Program-made: the position numbers and the translations under genes
The notes under the pieces: generated by a model
Database searches by the model: none
What the model was told of the DNA's origin: nothing
What the model saw: only the letters and a program-made list of their open reading frames with translations
Source: a virus
Strand: one strand, 5' to 3'
Virus record (IMG/VR): IMGVR_UViG_3300020084_000121
Location: 1 to 22,325 of that record
Length of the DNA stretch: 22,325 nucleotides
Shown: piece by piece, positions 1-5,425 of the stretch
Position numbering within the stretch: position 1 is the first letter of the stretch
Layout of the letters: each line of letters begins with the position of its first letter

Positions 1-359
1 AAAAAGTAATTAAACTAACAGAAAGAGACCTTACAAGACTTATTAAAAGAATTGTAAAAGAAAGTGAAGAAGAAGTCAAACAAGAGTTAGATATGAAAAA
101 TAAATTGGATGATATCTTCTTTGGTTATGATAGTGCAAATATTTTTACACCATCTGGTGAATTTGGATACCTTTCACAAGAAAAAAGATTAAAAAAAGAA
201 ATAACACCAAAAGGAAGAAAAGAAAGAATCCAACAAGTAATTGATGGTTTGGAAGAATACATTGAATACTTACGAAATGAAAAATTGGGTGAAGAAGATA
301 CCTGGATTGAAAATCCAAAATACGATGAAGTTTGGGGTGGAAAAAATGATGAATATTAA
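1..359 (+). CDS. C-terminal part of a phage protein with an LTE..L..LIKRIVKE-type segment (5' end outside window)
   Basis: The frame is open from base 3, so the ATG at 93 is probably internal and the gene starts before the window. The visible part is about 118 residues, very rich in Lys and Glu, and predicted mainly helical. It begins with a segment reading KLTERDLTRLIKRIVKES. A related pattern, RELERLVRKIIKEA, opens the structural protein at 14736. From memory, such short amphipathic segments recur at the ends of many aquatic phage proteins, and they could be sorting or assembly signals; that is inference. No enzymatic motif is visible. The stop TAA at 357 is followed by a T-run and a non-coding stretch. 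Confidence 0.7.
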   Translation, partial: KVIKLTERDLTRLIKRIVKESEEEVKQELDMKNKLDDIFFGYDSANIFTPSGEFGYLSQEKRLKKEITPKGRKERIQQVIDGLEEYIEYLRNEKLGEEDTWIENPKYDEVWGGKNDEY

Positions 360-364
360 TTTTT

Positions 365-505
365 TTTCAAAAACACTTTGGGTGGGTACAACCCGAAGTC
401 GGTCCCGAGCTAGGTCGGGCACTACTATGTCTCTGGTGTAATGGTTTAGCATAAACGGCTTCAACCCGTTCGGTTAGGGGTTAAATCCTTGTGTACGTGT
501 TAATT
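365..505 (+). ncRNA. possible structured RNA with a degenerate tRNA-like segment
   Basis: This gene-free stretch is much richer in GC than its surroundings. It contains a 5-bp hairpin (404-408 with 415-419). It also contains a tRNA-like segment at about 427-500: a weak D arm (436-439 with 449-452, loop containing GG) and a perfect 5-bp anticodon-type stem (454-458 with 466-470) around a 7-nt loop CTTCAAC, which would place UCA at the anticodon position. The T arm is poor (loop TTAAATC, weak stem) and no 7-bp acceptor stem can be drawn. It is therefore either a decayed tRNA or part of another RNA. A longer closing pairing (369-373 with 497-501, 385-389 with 492-496) is possible. Confidence 0.3.
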
Positions 506-512
506 TTTAATT

Positions 513-542
513 TTGTCAATCAAAAAACTTTTTGTATATTTG
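513..542 (+). promoter_or_regulatory. Bacteroidetes-type promoter for the 547 gene
   Basis: TTG at 513-515, a 19-nt spacer, then TATATTTG at 535-542, matching the Bacteroidetes sigma consensus TTG-N19-TAnnTTTG. The ATG at 547 is 5 nt after the last G, so the transcript is predicted to be leaderless. This also rules out the in-frame TTG at 532 as start, because it lies inside the promoter. Confidence 0.8.
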
Positions 543-546
543 TATT

Positions 547-1047
547 ATGAAAAACCAATTACCATACGAATCTACAGGAAGTGCGATTAAAGGTTATAGT
601 GATTCTTTAACCGCAAGAAAAGAAACAAATGATTGTGTTGTTAGGGCATTTGCTTCGGCGTTTGATGTTACTTATGATTATGCACATAAGTATGTTGCAG
701 AGGAGTTTAAAAGAGAACCAAGAAAGGGAACCTACTTTACGGCATCTAAGATGAGTAAATTATCTGAAGGTGTGATCAAAGTTAATAATAAAAAAATTAT
801 CCCTATTGGTACAAAAAGTAATAGTGTAATTTATCCATATTCACTTTCATATGAAATAAAAGTTAAAGGTGAAAAAGTTAAAAGACAAATGACTGTTGGT
901 ACGTTTGTAAAGAAAAACCCAAAAGGAACTTTCTTTGTATTGGTCAGAGGACATGCGTTTACAATCAAAGACGGTGTTGTTATTGGTAACCCTGAAGATG
1001 CAGTCAAAACAAAACGTCATATGAAATCGGCATTTGAAATTAAATAG
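547..1047 (+). CDS. papain-like cysteine peptidase-fold phage protein
   Basis: A 166-residue protein. It has an NDCVVRAFASAF segment with Cys30 at the start of a helix, and a late GTFFVLVRGHAFTIKDG segment with His136 followed by strand residues and Asn148. This Cys...His arrangement is that of a papain/C39-like fold family widespread in phages, usually annotated as hypothetical or putative cysteine peptidase. The fold assignment is from motif recognition; the substrate is unknown. The start at 547 was chosen because an in-frame TTG at 532 falls inside the promoter. The gene is monocistronic with its own host-type promoter, which suggests expression before the structural genes. Confidence 0.75.
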   Translation: MKNQLPYESTGSAIKGYSDSLTARKETNDCVVRAFASAFDVTYDYAHKYVAEEFKREPRKGTYFTASKMSKLSEGVIKVNNKKIIPIGTKSNSVIYPYSLSYEIKVKGEKVKRQMTVGTFVKKNPKGTFFVLVRGHAFTIKDGVVIGNPEDAVKTKRHMKSAFEIK

Positions 1048-1077
1048 GGAATCCTACTTAAGATACAAAAAATAAAT

Positions 1078-1108
1078 TTGGTAGATTAAAAAATTATTTA
1101 TACTTTTG
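1078..1108 (+). promoter_or_regulatory. Bacteroidetes-type promoter for the 1113 gene
   Basis: TTG at 1078-1080, a 20-nt spacer, then TACTTTTG at 1101-1108. The ATG at 1113 again begins 5 nt after the final G. Twenty bases spanning the TTG (1076-1095) are identical to the promoter at 1508-1527. Confidence 0.8.
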
Positions 1109-1112
1109 TTTT

Positions 1113-1418
1113 ATGGTAACATTTGATGATATAAAGTTTGGACCACATAAAGTTGGTGATGGATTACACGGATTGATTTTCTTTCCTGGTGGATATGGAC
1201 TTTCGATTGCTAGGTTTAAATTTCCGGGGCATTTTCGTTATTCATCATATACAGATGATGATACTTTTGAAGTTGCAATTTTAAAGGGGACAAAAGATCA
1301 GTGGGAAATTTGTTATGATACAGAATTAACAAATGATGTACTAGGTTACCAAACAAAAGAAGATATAAATAGAATAATTAAACACGTTCAAAGATTATAT
1401 AACGATGAAAACAATTGA
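1113..1418 (+). CDS. small conserved phage hypothetical protein
   Basis: A 101-residue protein with the pattern FFPGGYGLSIARF...FEVAILKG...WEICYDTELTNDVLGY...EDINRIIKHVQ. I recognise this as a common small phage family (FFPNGYG...YDTPITDDVxGxL) of unknown function. No catalytic motif stands out. It has its own host-type promoter with a leaderless ATG and overlaps the next small ORF by 14 nt, so the two are probably translated from one mRNA. Confidence 0.8.
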   Translation: MVTFDDIKFGPHKVGDGLHGLIFFPGGYGLSIARFKFPGHFRYSSYTDDDTFEVAILKGTKDQWEICYDTELTNDVLGYQTKEDINRIIKHVQRLYNDENN

Positions 1419-1521
1419 GATTACATATGAGGAAATTAAGATGGCAACAAGGCCAAATGTGTATCGTAATAAAAAAAAATACACAAGAAAAGAAAAGTTT
1501 AAAAAAGATTTGGTAGATTAA
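1405..1521 (+). CDS. 38-residue basic protein
   Basis: The ATG at 1405 lies inside the end of the preceding gene (14-nt overlap) and the frame runs to TAA at 1519. The product is very basic, with a C-terminal RNKKKYTRKEKFKKD segment typical of small phage proteins that pair with larger neighbours. The last codons (TTG GTA GAT TAA) double as the -33 region of the promoter that drives the downstream RNA locus. Function unknown; it could bind nucleic acid, but only charge supports that. Confidence 0.6.
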   Translation: MKTIEITYEEIKMATRPNVYRNKKKYTRKEKFKKDLVD

Positions 1522-1540
1522 AAAATTCTACATATCTTTG
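1510..1540 (+). promoter_or_regulatory. Bacteroidetes-type promoter for the first boxA RNA locus
   Basis: TTG at 1510-1512, a 20-nt spacer, then TATCTTTG at 1533-1540; predicted transcription start near 1545. No coding gene follows, but a boxA and structured RNA do. The 1508-1527 segment is a perfect copy of 1076-1095. Confidence 0.8.
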
Positions 1541-1561
1541 TAAGACAAATAAGGAATAAAG

Positions 1562-1570
1562 GTTCTTTGA
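1562..1570 (+). promoter_or_regulatory. boxA antitermination element
   Basis: GTTCTTTGA about 17 nt into the predicted transcript. It matches the boxA of bacterial rRNA leaders, which binds the NusB-NusE (S10) complex and protects untranslated RNA from Rho. The same nonamer precedes the RNA at 4561 and the tmRNA. Confidence 0.75.
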
Positions 1571-1683
1571 AATATTGAAAAACATTGTGGTTGTAAGAAA
1601 CGGGAAACTCGTAAAGTGTATCAACCTGTTAAATCAAGATAGTGAAACGAGAGTTTGATTTAACTACTAAACTACAAAAAAAC

Positions 1684-1788
1684 AGTCAAGTGGCGGAATT
1701 GGTAGACGCTGGGAGAGATACCCAAGACTCCTTGGAATAAGGTAAATATTACACTTATTCCGTGCAGGTTCGAATCCTGTCCTGACAA
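1684..1788 (+). tRNA. class II (Leu-type) tRNA-like element with abnormal anticodon arm
   Basis: Recognisable tRNA parts: TGGCGGAATTGGTAGACGC is a standard Leu-type D arm (stem 1693-1695 with 1707-1709, GG at 1701-1702). A perfect TTCGAAT T loop sits on the stem 1764-1768/1776-1780. The acceptor pairs 5 of 7 positions (1684-1690 with 1781-1787). An 8-bp hairpin (1734-1741 with 1754-1761) stands where the variable arm should be. The anticodon region is wrong: at best a 4-bp stem (1710-1713 with 1721-1724) with loop AGAGATA, which lacks U33. CCA is not encoded. It is either a divergent tRNA or a tRNA mimic. Confidence 0.45.
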
Positions 1789-1878
1789 CAGTGGTTACCT
1801 GACTCCGATAGGACGGTAAAACCCATTGGGAAATCGGAAGTCCGTGAATGGGGGCGCAAGCAAAGAAGAACTTACAAT

Positions 1879-1945
1879 GGTGGAGTGCCTAAGACAAAAG
1901 AAACGAAGCGTATGGGTGATCATGCGTTGGATTCAAATCTCCACC
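1879..1945 (+). ncRNA. tRNA-like hairpin closing the first RNA locus
   Basis: A perfect 7-bp acceptor-like stem GGTGGAG/CTCCACC is followed by TG as in tRNA positions 8-9. Inside it is a 6-bp stem (1909-1914 with 1921-1926) and a T-loop-like TTCAAAT at 1932-1938. There is no separate 3' T-stem strand, so it is not a canonical tRNA. The T-run at 1946-1951 means it could also act as the terminator of the locus. Confidence 0.4.
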
Positions 1946-1965
1946 TTTTTTAAATTAAAAAAATT

Positions 1966-2028
1966 ATGACACCACTATTGTTAATATCATTTATATTGTT
2001 TATGTTTGTCATAAGAAAAAGACATTAG
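1966..2028 (+). CDS. possible 20-residue membrane peptide
   Basis: ATG at 1966, TAG at 2026. The product is almost entirely hydrophobic (LLLISFILFMFV) with an RKRH tail, the look of a single-pass membrane micropeptide. There is no Shine-Dalgarno or clear promoter. It sits between two structured RNAs and its last bases run into the next one. It resembles the tiny membrane peptide at 2340 in style but not in sequence. It could be chance. Confidence 0.3.
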   Translation: MTPLLLISFILFMFVIRKRH

Positions 2029-2033
2029 TAAAC

Positions 2034-2232
2034 TTCAGTTCCCACACAGCGGTGAGATGGGCTAAGTTATATACAATTCCTCGGGGCTGGGAGTAGAAAG
2101 CTGAAGAGTCGTTGTTTGTCAGGAGTGTAATGAGGCATGGTGCCGAGTCCGAAAAACACCACGGTCCAAGAGCAATTTGGACGCGAAAAGTTATAAGGTT
2201 GCTCATTGTGGGTTCGAATCCCACCCTGACAT
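2034..2232 (+). ncRNA. structured RNA ending in a tRNA-like domain
   Basis: A gene-free, GC-richer stretch. The 5' part folds by CTTCAG (2034-2039) with CTGAAG (2101-2106), extended by TTCCCA/TGGGAG. The 3' part is the tRNA-like domain at 2117-2232. No promoter is visible directly upstream, so it may be the 3' part of the transcript that starts near 1545, despite the T-run at 1946. From 2233 to 2339 I see only AT-rich sequence. Confidence 0.5.
2117..2232 (+). tRNA. tRNA-like structure lacking a D arm
   Basis: A perfect 7-bp acceptor TGTCAGG (2117-2123)/CCTGACA (2225-2231) and a perfect 5-bp T arm (2208-2212 with 2220-2224) with loop TTCGAAT. Instead of D and anticodon arms, only 5 nt follow the acceptor before a helix AATGAG (2129-2134)/CTCATT (2202-2207) that abuts the T arm. 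Inside that helix is a hairpin GTCCAA/TTGGAC (2164-2169 with 2177-2182) with a 7-nt loop lacking U33. At 116 nt it is too long for an ordinary tRNA. The acceptor-T arm-helix layout recalls tmRNA. CCA is not encoded. It may not decode anything. Confidence 0.5.
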
Positions 2233-2317
2233 CTAAAAAAGTTAATTTGAAATTTGTGGATAATATTTTATAATATAGTTCTATTCATCTATTACATTGT
2301 AACGTATTTTGTGTTCG

Positions 2318-2325
2318 TATTTATT
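2318..2325 (+). promoter_or_regulatory. candidate late promoter element (TATTTATT)
   Basis: TATTTATT 14 nt upstream of the ATG at 2340. Part of the motif family seen before many lysis and structural genes in this window. Confidence 0.45.
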
Positions 2326-2339
2326 AAAAAACAAATATC

Positions 2340-2423
2340 ATGGAAGTAATTATTGCTTGTTTAGTACCCATTTCTCTTATTGGAATTCTTTTAGTTTCTT
2401 ATTTAAGATATAAGGGAAAATAA
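2340..2423 (+). CDS. 27-residue single-pass membrane peptide
   Basis: ATG at 2340, TAA at 2421. One hydrophobic segment (VIIACLVPISLIGILLVSYL) followed by a basic RYKGK tail predicts a bitopic inner-membrane peptide with the C-terminus in the cytoplasm. It is preceded by a late-type TATTTATT element and followed, 71 nt later, by the holin gene, so a role in lysis is possible. The family is not recognised, and so short an ORF could be chance, but the hydrophobic core and placement support it. Confidence 0.5.
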   Translation: MEVIIACLVPISLIGILLVSYLRYKGK

Positions 2424-2455
2424 AATATAATTTGATTTTTTTTCATTTCTTTTTG

Positions 2456-2463
2456 TATTTATA
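2456..2463 (+). promoter_or_regulatory. candidate late promoter element (TATTTATA)
   Basis: Exact TATTTATA, 31 nt before the holin ATG. Confidence 0.55.
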
Positions 2464-2494
2464 TAAAAACAAATAAACGTTAAATCAAATTAAA

Positions 2495-2662
2495 ATGAAA
2501 TTAACAAAAGAACAAGTTTTAGGAATTGTTAGACATGCTTTGACATTTGTTGGTGGTATCGTTGTAATGAAAGGATGGGCTGATGAAAGTGTTGTTGTTG
2601 AAATTACTGGTGGTGTTATGACACTAGTTGGTGCAATCTGGTCAATCATTGCAAAAAAATAA
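2495..2662 (+). CDS. holin, Pam3_gp28-like small membrane protein
   Basis: A 55-residue protein. The pattern RHALTFVGGIVVMKGWADE...GGVMTLVGAIWSIIAKK matches the small phage holins of the Pam3_gp28 type: two hydrophobic helices (about 14-26 and 38-52) separated by a polar turn, then a C-terminal WSIIxKK. Holins of this kind form pores in the inner membrane and let the endolysin reach the cell wall. The context fits: an M15-type peptidase lies about 560 nt downstream, a late-type promoter element lies 31 nt upstream, and a strong terminator (2683-2709) follows. No other protein family with this length and pattern comes to mind. Confidence 0.8.
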   Translation: MKLTKEQVLGIVRHALTFVGGIVVMKGWADESVVVEITGGVMTLVGAIWSIIAKK

Positions 2663-2682
2663 GTTTCTTATAACTTTTTGTG

Positions 2683-2709
2683 AACCCCATCTTTTAGGTG
2701 GGGTTTTTT
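2683..2709 (+). terminator. intrinsic terminator after the holin gene
   Basis: AACCCCA (2683-2689) pairs with TGGGGTT (2699-2705) around a 9-nt loop and is followed by a T-run. The T-run contains the -33 TTG of the next promoter. Confidence 0.85.
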
Positions 2710-2737
2710 GTTGATTAAAAAAAAAGTTATATCTTTG
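2708..2737 (+). promoter_or_regulatory. Bacteroidetes-type promoter for the 2742 gene
   Basis: TTG at 2708-2710, a 19-nt spacer, TATCTTTG at 2730-2737, ATG at 2742 (5 nt after the last G): predicted leaderless mRNA. Confidence 0.8.
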
Positions 2738-2741
2738 TTAT

Positions 2742-3209
2742 ATGAATATATTTTTTTTAGATTTTGATACTAAAAAATGTGCACAGTATCATTGTGATAA
2801 ACACGTTGTTAAAATGATTTTAGAAACAGCTCAACTTTTATGTGGTGTTCATTGGGTTATTGGTTCAGAAGCTCCTTATAAGTTATCACATAAAAATCAC
2901 CCTTGTGCCATATGGACCCGTGAAAGTCTTTCGAATTACCTTTATTTATGTGACCTTGGTTTAGAATTGTGTAAGGAATATACATATCGTTACGGTAAAA
3001 GACATAAATCACAGGATATTATAGAATGGTGTTTGGACAACAAACCAAGTATTCCAGATAAAGATTTTACACAACCACCAAAAGCAATGCCAGACGAATT
3101 TAAAGTAGATTCTGTTATCGAATCTTATAGAAATTATTATATGATTGCAAAAAAATCTTTTGTAAATTGGAAAAATAGAAATATTCCAGAATGGTTTTTA
3201 ATTCATTGA
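2742..3209 (+). CDS. conserved phage protein (family sometimes annotated pyrimidine dimer DNA glycosylase)
   Basis: A 155-residue protein. It belongs to a phage family I recognise by MNIFFLDFD...CAQYHCDKHVVKMILETAQLL near the N-terminus, then SHKNHPCAIWTRES and CKEYTYRYGK, and a C-terminal ESYRNYYMIAKK. It is very common in aquatic T4-like phages. Some databases call it pyrimidine dimer DNA glycosylase, but it does not resemble T4 DenV in sequence, so I treat that as weak. The conserved His, Asp, Cys and Lys residues suggest an enzyme. It has its own host-type promoter between the holin and the peptidase. Confidence 0.8.
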   Translation: MNIFFLDFDTKKCAQYHCDKHVVKMILETAQLLCGVHWVIGSEAPYKLSHKNHPCAIWTRESLSNYLYLCDLGLELCKEYTYRYGKRHKSQDIIEWCLDNKPSIPDKDFTQPPKAMPDEFKVDSVIESYRNYYMIAKKSFVNWKNRNIPEWFLIH

Positions 3210-3211
3210 TG

Positions 3212-3219
3212 TATTTATA
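3212..3219 (+). promoter_or_regulatory. candidate late promoter element (TATTTATA)
   Basis: Exact TATTTATA, 5 nt before the ATG at 3225. If it is a -10 element, the mRNA is leaderless or nearly so. Confidence 0.55.
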
Positions 3220-3224
3220 TACAT

Positions 3225-4304
3225 ATGAATTTACTAGTAGAAACAAATACATATGGTTTTGCGACTGGTTCTAAATATCCTGGATGTCTTGATCAAGGTA
3301 AAGTTTGTCTTGGTGGTGGAATAAATGGTGATTGGGCCGGTTCTGCAGAAAGAGCACTACAGATGGCATCTTGGTTAAAAGATTTAGGATTTAACCCTGG
3401 TTCACAAAAAAGAAGTAATAAATTAACAGCATCTGGAAATAGGTCAGACCACTGGGATGGTTCAAAAGATTCTTATGGTATTGATTTACCTTGTCGTGGT
3501 GAAAAAGGTGATAAAGGTTGGAAAAAACTAAGAGAAGAATTTGTAAAACGTGGGTGGATATCAGAAGATAAAATGCCAGATAAATTACTACAAAAAGGTA
3601 ACGGTAAGTGGATTAATTTTAATGTTGGAACCTACAGATATCAAGTTGGTTGGAATGTTAAAGACCACTATGACCATATTCACGTAGGTGTTAGAAACAA
3701 AAAACCAGATGAAAAATATTCATCAACTGATGATAGTGAAAGTCAAGATTCAAAAGAAGTATCTAATGAAGTTGTACCAAAAATAAAAAAAATATTTTAT
3801 ACCGCTTTTTCTTTTAAAGAACAATCTATAATTGAAGGTGTTTTAGAAAAACTAGATTCTTTGAATGTTAAAGACAATTTTTCAAAAATTGTTTTAGCAT
3901 CACTTGTAATATATAAAAAAGATTCAATTATAAAAGATGATAAAACCTCAAATTCAGACGCTGAAACATTTATAAATGATTTGAAAGATAAAACATTCAA
4001 TTCTTTAGATGAATGTTTGGACTACTTTGAAAAAGAATTGGGTAAAAGGGAATTTAATAGAAGTGAAATAAAAACAATTGCTGAAAAATTTGAAGTTAAA
4101 GTTTCCGATGATACTGGCGCTGAAATAAAAATTGATTTGGAAAAAATCAGAGCCTTCATGAAAAAATTTAAGGAAATATTTAGTAGTGGTGAAGAAGTTT
4201 CAGAAGTTGAACTACCTAAAGTCAATTTAAAAAAAGAAGAAGAAAGTTTAAAATTAAATGAAGAATTAAATAGAATTAAAGATTTGATGAAAAAAATTCT
4301 TTAA
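3225..4304 (+). CDS. M15-like peptidoglycan peptidase (endolysin candidate) with a helical C-terminal region
   Basis: A 359-residue protein. The N-terminal 160 residues carry the zinc site of the M15 / D-Ala-D-Ala carboxypeptidase-like fold: SDHWDGSKDSYGIDL supplies His76 and Asp87, and DHYDHIHVGV supplies His151 and His153. Such enzymes cut peptide stems of peptidoglycan. From about 165 to the end the protein is a long charged helical region without a recognisable wall-binding domain, ending LNRIKDLMKKIL. No signal peptide is visible, so export would need the holin. It could also be a virion-associated or prohead protein that carries a peptidase domain, because the C-terminal region is unusual for an endolysin. 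Confidence 0.75.
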   Translation: MNLLVETNTYGFATGSKYPGCLDQGKVCLGGGINGDWAGSAERALQMASWLKDLGFNPGSQKRSNKLTASGNRSDHWDGSKDSYGIDLPCRGEKGDKGWKKLREEFVKRGWISEDKMPDKLLQKGNGKWINFNVGTYRYQVGWNVKDHYDHIHVGVRNKKPDEKYSSTDDSESQDSKEVSNEVVPKIKKIFYTAFSFKEQSIIEGVLEKLDSLNVKDNFSKIVLASLVIYKKDSIIKDDKTSNSDAETFINDLKDKTFNSLDECLDYFEKELGKREFNRSEIKTIAEKFEVKVSDDTGAEIKIDLEKIRAFMKKFKEIFSSGEEVSEVELPKVNLKKEEESLKLNEELNRIKDLMKKIL

Positions 4305-4309
4305 CCTTA

Positions 4310-4340
4310 TTGACACACCAAAATATTTATTCTATGTTTG
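4310..4340 (+). promoter_or_regulatory. Bacteroidetes-type promoter for the 4359 gene
   Basis: TTG (within TTGAC) at 4310-4312, a 20-nt spacer, TATGTTTG at 4333-4340. The ATG at 4359 is 19 nt after the last G, so this gene has a short leader, unlike four others. A TATTTATT (4324-4331) overlaps the promoter. Confidence 0.75.
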
Positions 4341-4358
4341 AACTATAAAACAAACAAA

Positions 4359-4508
4359 ATGGCAGAACAAGAAACACAAGTAATTGAAATTGAAATCTTT
4401 GGATACATCAATGATAAAGGACAAAGAGTTTTTACACCAAATTTGGAGTTTGCCCACATTATGGCAACAAAATACGGTACAAACCACGTCTTTATAGAAA
4501 AAAAATAA
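4359..4508 (+). CDS. 49-residue hypothetical protein
   Basis: ATG at 4359, TAA at 4506, with codon use like the neighbours. The product reads as a small beta-rich fold: IEIEIFGYINDKGQRVFTP, then a helix FAHIMATKYG and a final strand HVFIEKK. I do not recognise the family. It is monocistronic, with a host-type promoter 5' and the promoter of the large RNA locus starting 17 nt 3'. No transmembrane or catalytic motif is visible. Confidence 0.65.
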   Translation: MAEQETQVIEIEIFGYINDKGQRVFTPNLEFAHIMATKYGTNHVFIEKK

Positions 4509-4525
4509 AAAAGTTCACAAAGTAC

Positions 4526-4556
4526 TTGACAAATCAAAATAAATGTCTTAACTTTG
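4526..4556 (+). promoter_or_regulatory. Bacteroidetes-type promoter for the large RNA locus
   Basis: TTG (in CTTGACA) at 4526-4528, a 20-nt spacer, TAACTTTG at 4549-4556; predicted start near 4561. It is followed by a 5-bp hairpin (TTCGG/CCGAA) and a boxA, the layout of an rRNA leader. Confidence 0.8.
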
Positions 4557-4583
4557 TAAAACAATTCGGGAATGACCGAAAAC

Positions 4584-4592
4584 GTTCTTTGA
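4584..4592 (+). promoter_or_regulatory. boxA antitermination element
   Basis: GTTCTTTGA, extended as GTTCTTTGAAAA, essentially the boxA of Firmicutes and Bacteroidetes rRNA leaders. It lies about 24 nt into the predicted transcript of a locus with no ORF. Confidence 0.8.
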
Positions 4593-4606
4593 AAATAGAA
4601 TTATCC
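4592..4606 (+). repeat. 15-nt direct repeat, copy 1 (copy 2 at 4868-4882)
   Basis: AAAATAGAATTATCC occurs just after the boxA and again 276 nt downstream, in a GC-richer RNA locus where chance identity of this length is unlikely. Possibly paired processing or boundary sites of one RNA domain. Confidence 0.6.
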
Positions 4607-5425
4607 GTTCAGGAGTAAGTAATGAAACTGATAAAGATATTGGGCCGTGTATAGTCCATAAAATAAACTGGGAAACCAGGATAAAGTGAATCATTCGTGT
4701 AAATGGTTTGCGGTTTGGGAAACTGAACGTGAGTACACAAGCGGGATACCGTTTAACCTTTAATACCGAGGGCAACGCTGTAGGGAAAGTGGTTAGATGA
4801 TTGGGCGATGTGGGTCGTCTGATTGAAGTGGGAACACTAATAGGAATAACCCGTAGGAATATTGCAAAAAATAGAATTATCCAATTTTATCATTGCGTGT
4901 TCCAATATTAGAGATTGTTTAAAACCGAAAGGTATGTTAATGTACGGGTGGTGCCGTTATTCACCTTGTCAAACTTGAACCAAGAAGTTAGACACGAAGT
5001 AGTCTTGAAGTATGGAAACTGGGAAGTTTCACGAAGTTGTTTAGTATTTCATAATCCAAAAGATAATGAAACTTTAGGTGGACCACAACTTCGATAATCC
5101 ACAACACAAAAACATTTTTTTATAATTGGATATAAAAATCATAAAAGTAATAATGGAAAAGTGTCCATCACGGTATAACGGAAGTTGCCCACTTAGTCGT
5201 GAGATGTTCACGGCACATAAGGTTCCCAAGACCGAATGTATTTCTACCAAAAACCTCTAATCTCGCAAGGATTTACTGGGAAGGCATTCTCGGAGAGAGT
5301 TAAGTAATAGGAGAGTAGTTATATCGTTAAGGAGTGATTCACCTAAATAATCGGCAATGAGAAATACCATTCAAAAGATGGTGGATAAGAGTAGAAACAA
5401 TAATGACTCTAAAGGTTCTCAATAA

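Larger units (their letters stand above)
1545..1951 (+). ncRNA. boxA-led structured non-coding transcript
   Basis: There is no credible ORF over 400 nt, but clear RNA structure. A perfect 10-bp stem (1628-1637 with 1655-1664) has a 17-nt loop whose ACGAG (1647-1651) can pair with CTCGT at 1608-1612, giving an H-type pseudoknot. Next come a tRNA-like domain (1684-1788) and a segment where several 4-6 nt complements interleave (CCGAT/ATCGG, GGAC/GTCC, CCCATT/AATGGG). Last is a 7-bp closing stem (1879-1885 with 1939-1945) followed directly by six T's. Whether this is one RNA or a precursor cut into several cannot be told. Not recognised as RNase P, a group I intron or another known class. Confidence 0.6.

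Noticed and set aside
532-546. TTG start extending the cysteine-peptidase-like gene upstream
   Set aside because: It lies within the TATATTTG promoter box; the ATG at 547 has the same spacing as three other genes.
1545-1951. Group I intron or RNase P RNA
   Set aside because: Conserved P/Q/R/S elements or the GAGGAAAGTCC-type core of RNase P could not be found; only loose resemblance.
2009-2224. Minus-strand ORF across the tRNA-like structure
   Set aside because: It crosses a perfect acceptor/T-arm structure on the plus strand; its MGFEPTMSNL start is the kind of artefact commonly read from the antisense of tRNA T arms.
4915-5097. 60-codon ORF inside the large RNA locus
   Set aside because: No ATG-type start with a promoter, and unlike phage proteins in composition. 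The bases are accounted for by a GNRA hairpin (5015-5030) and a 9-bp stem (5032-5093).
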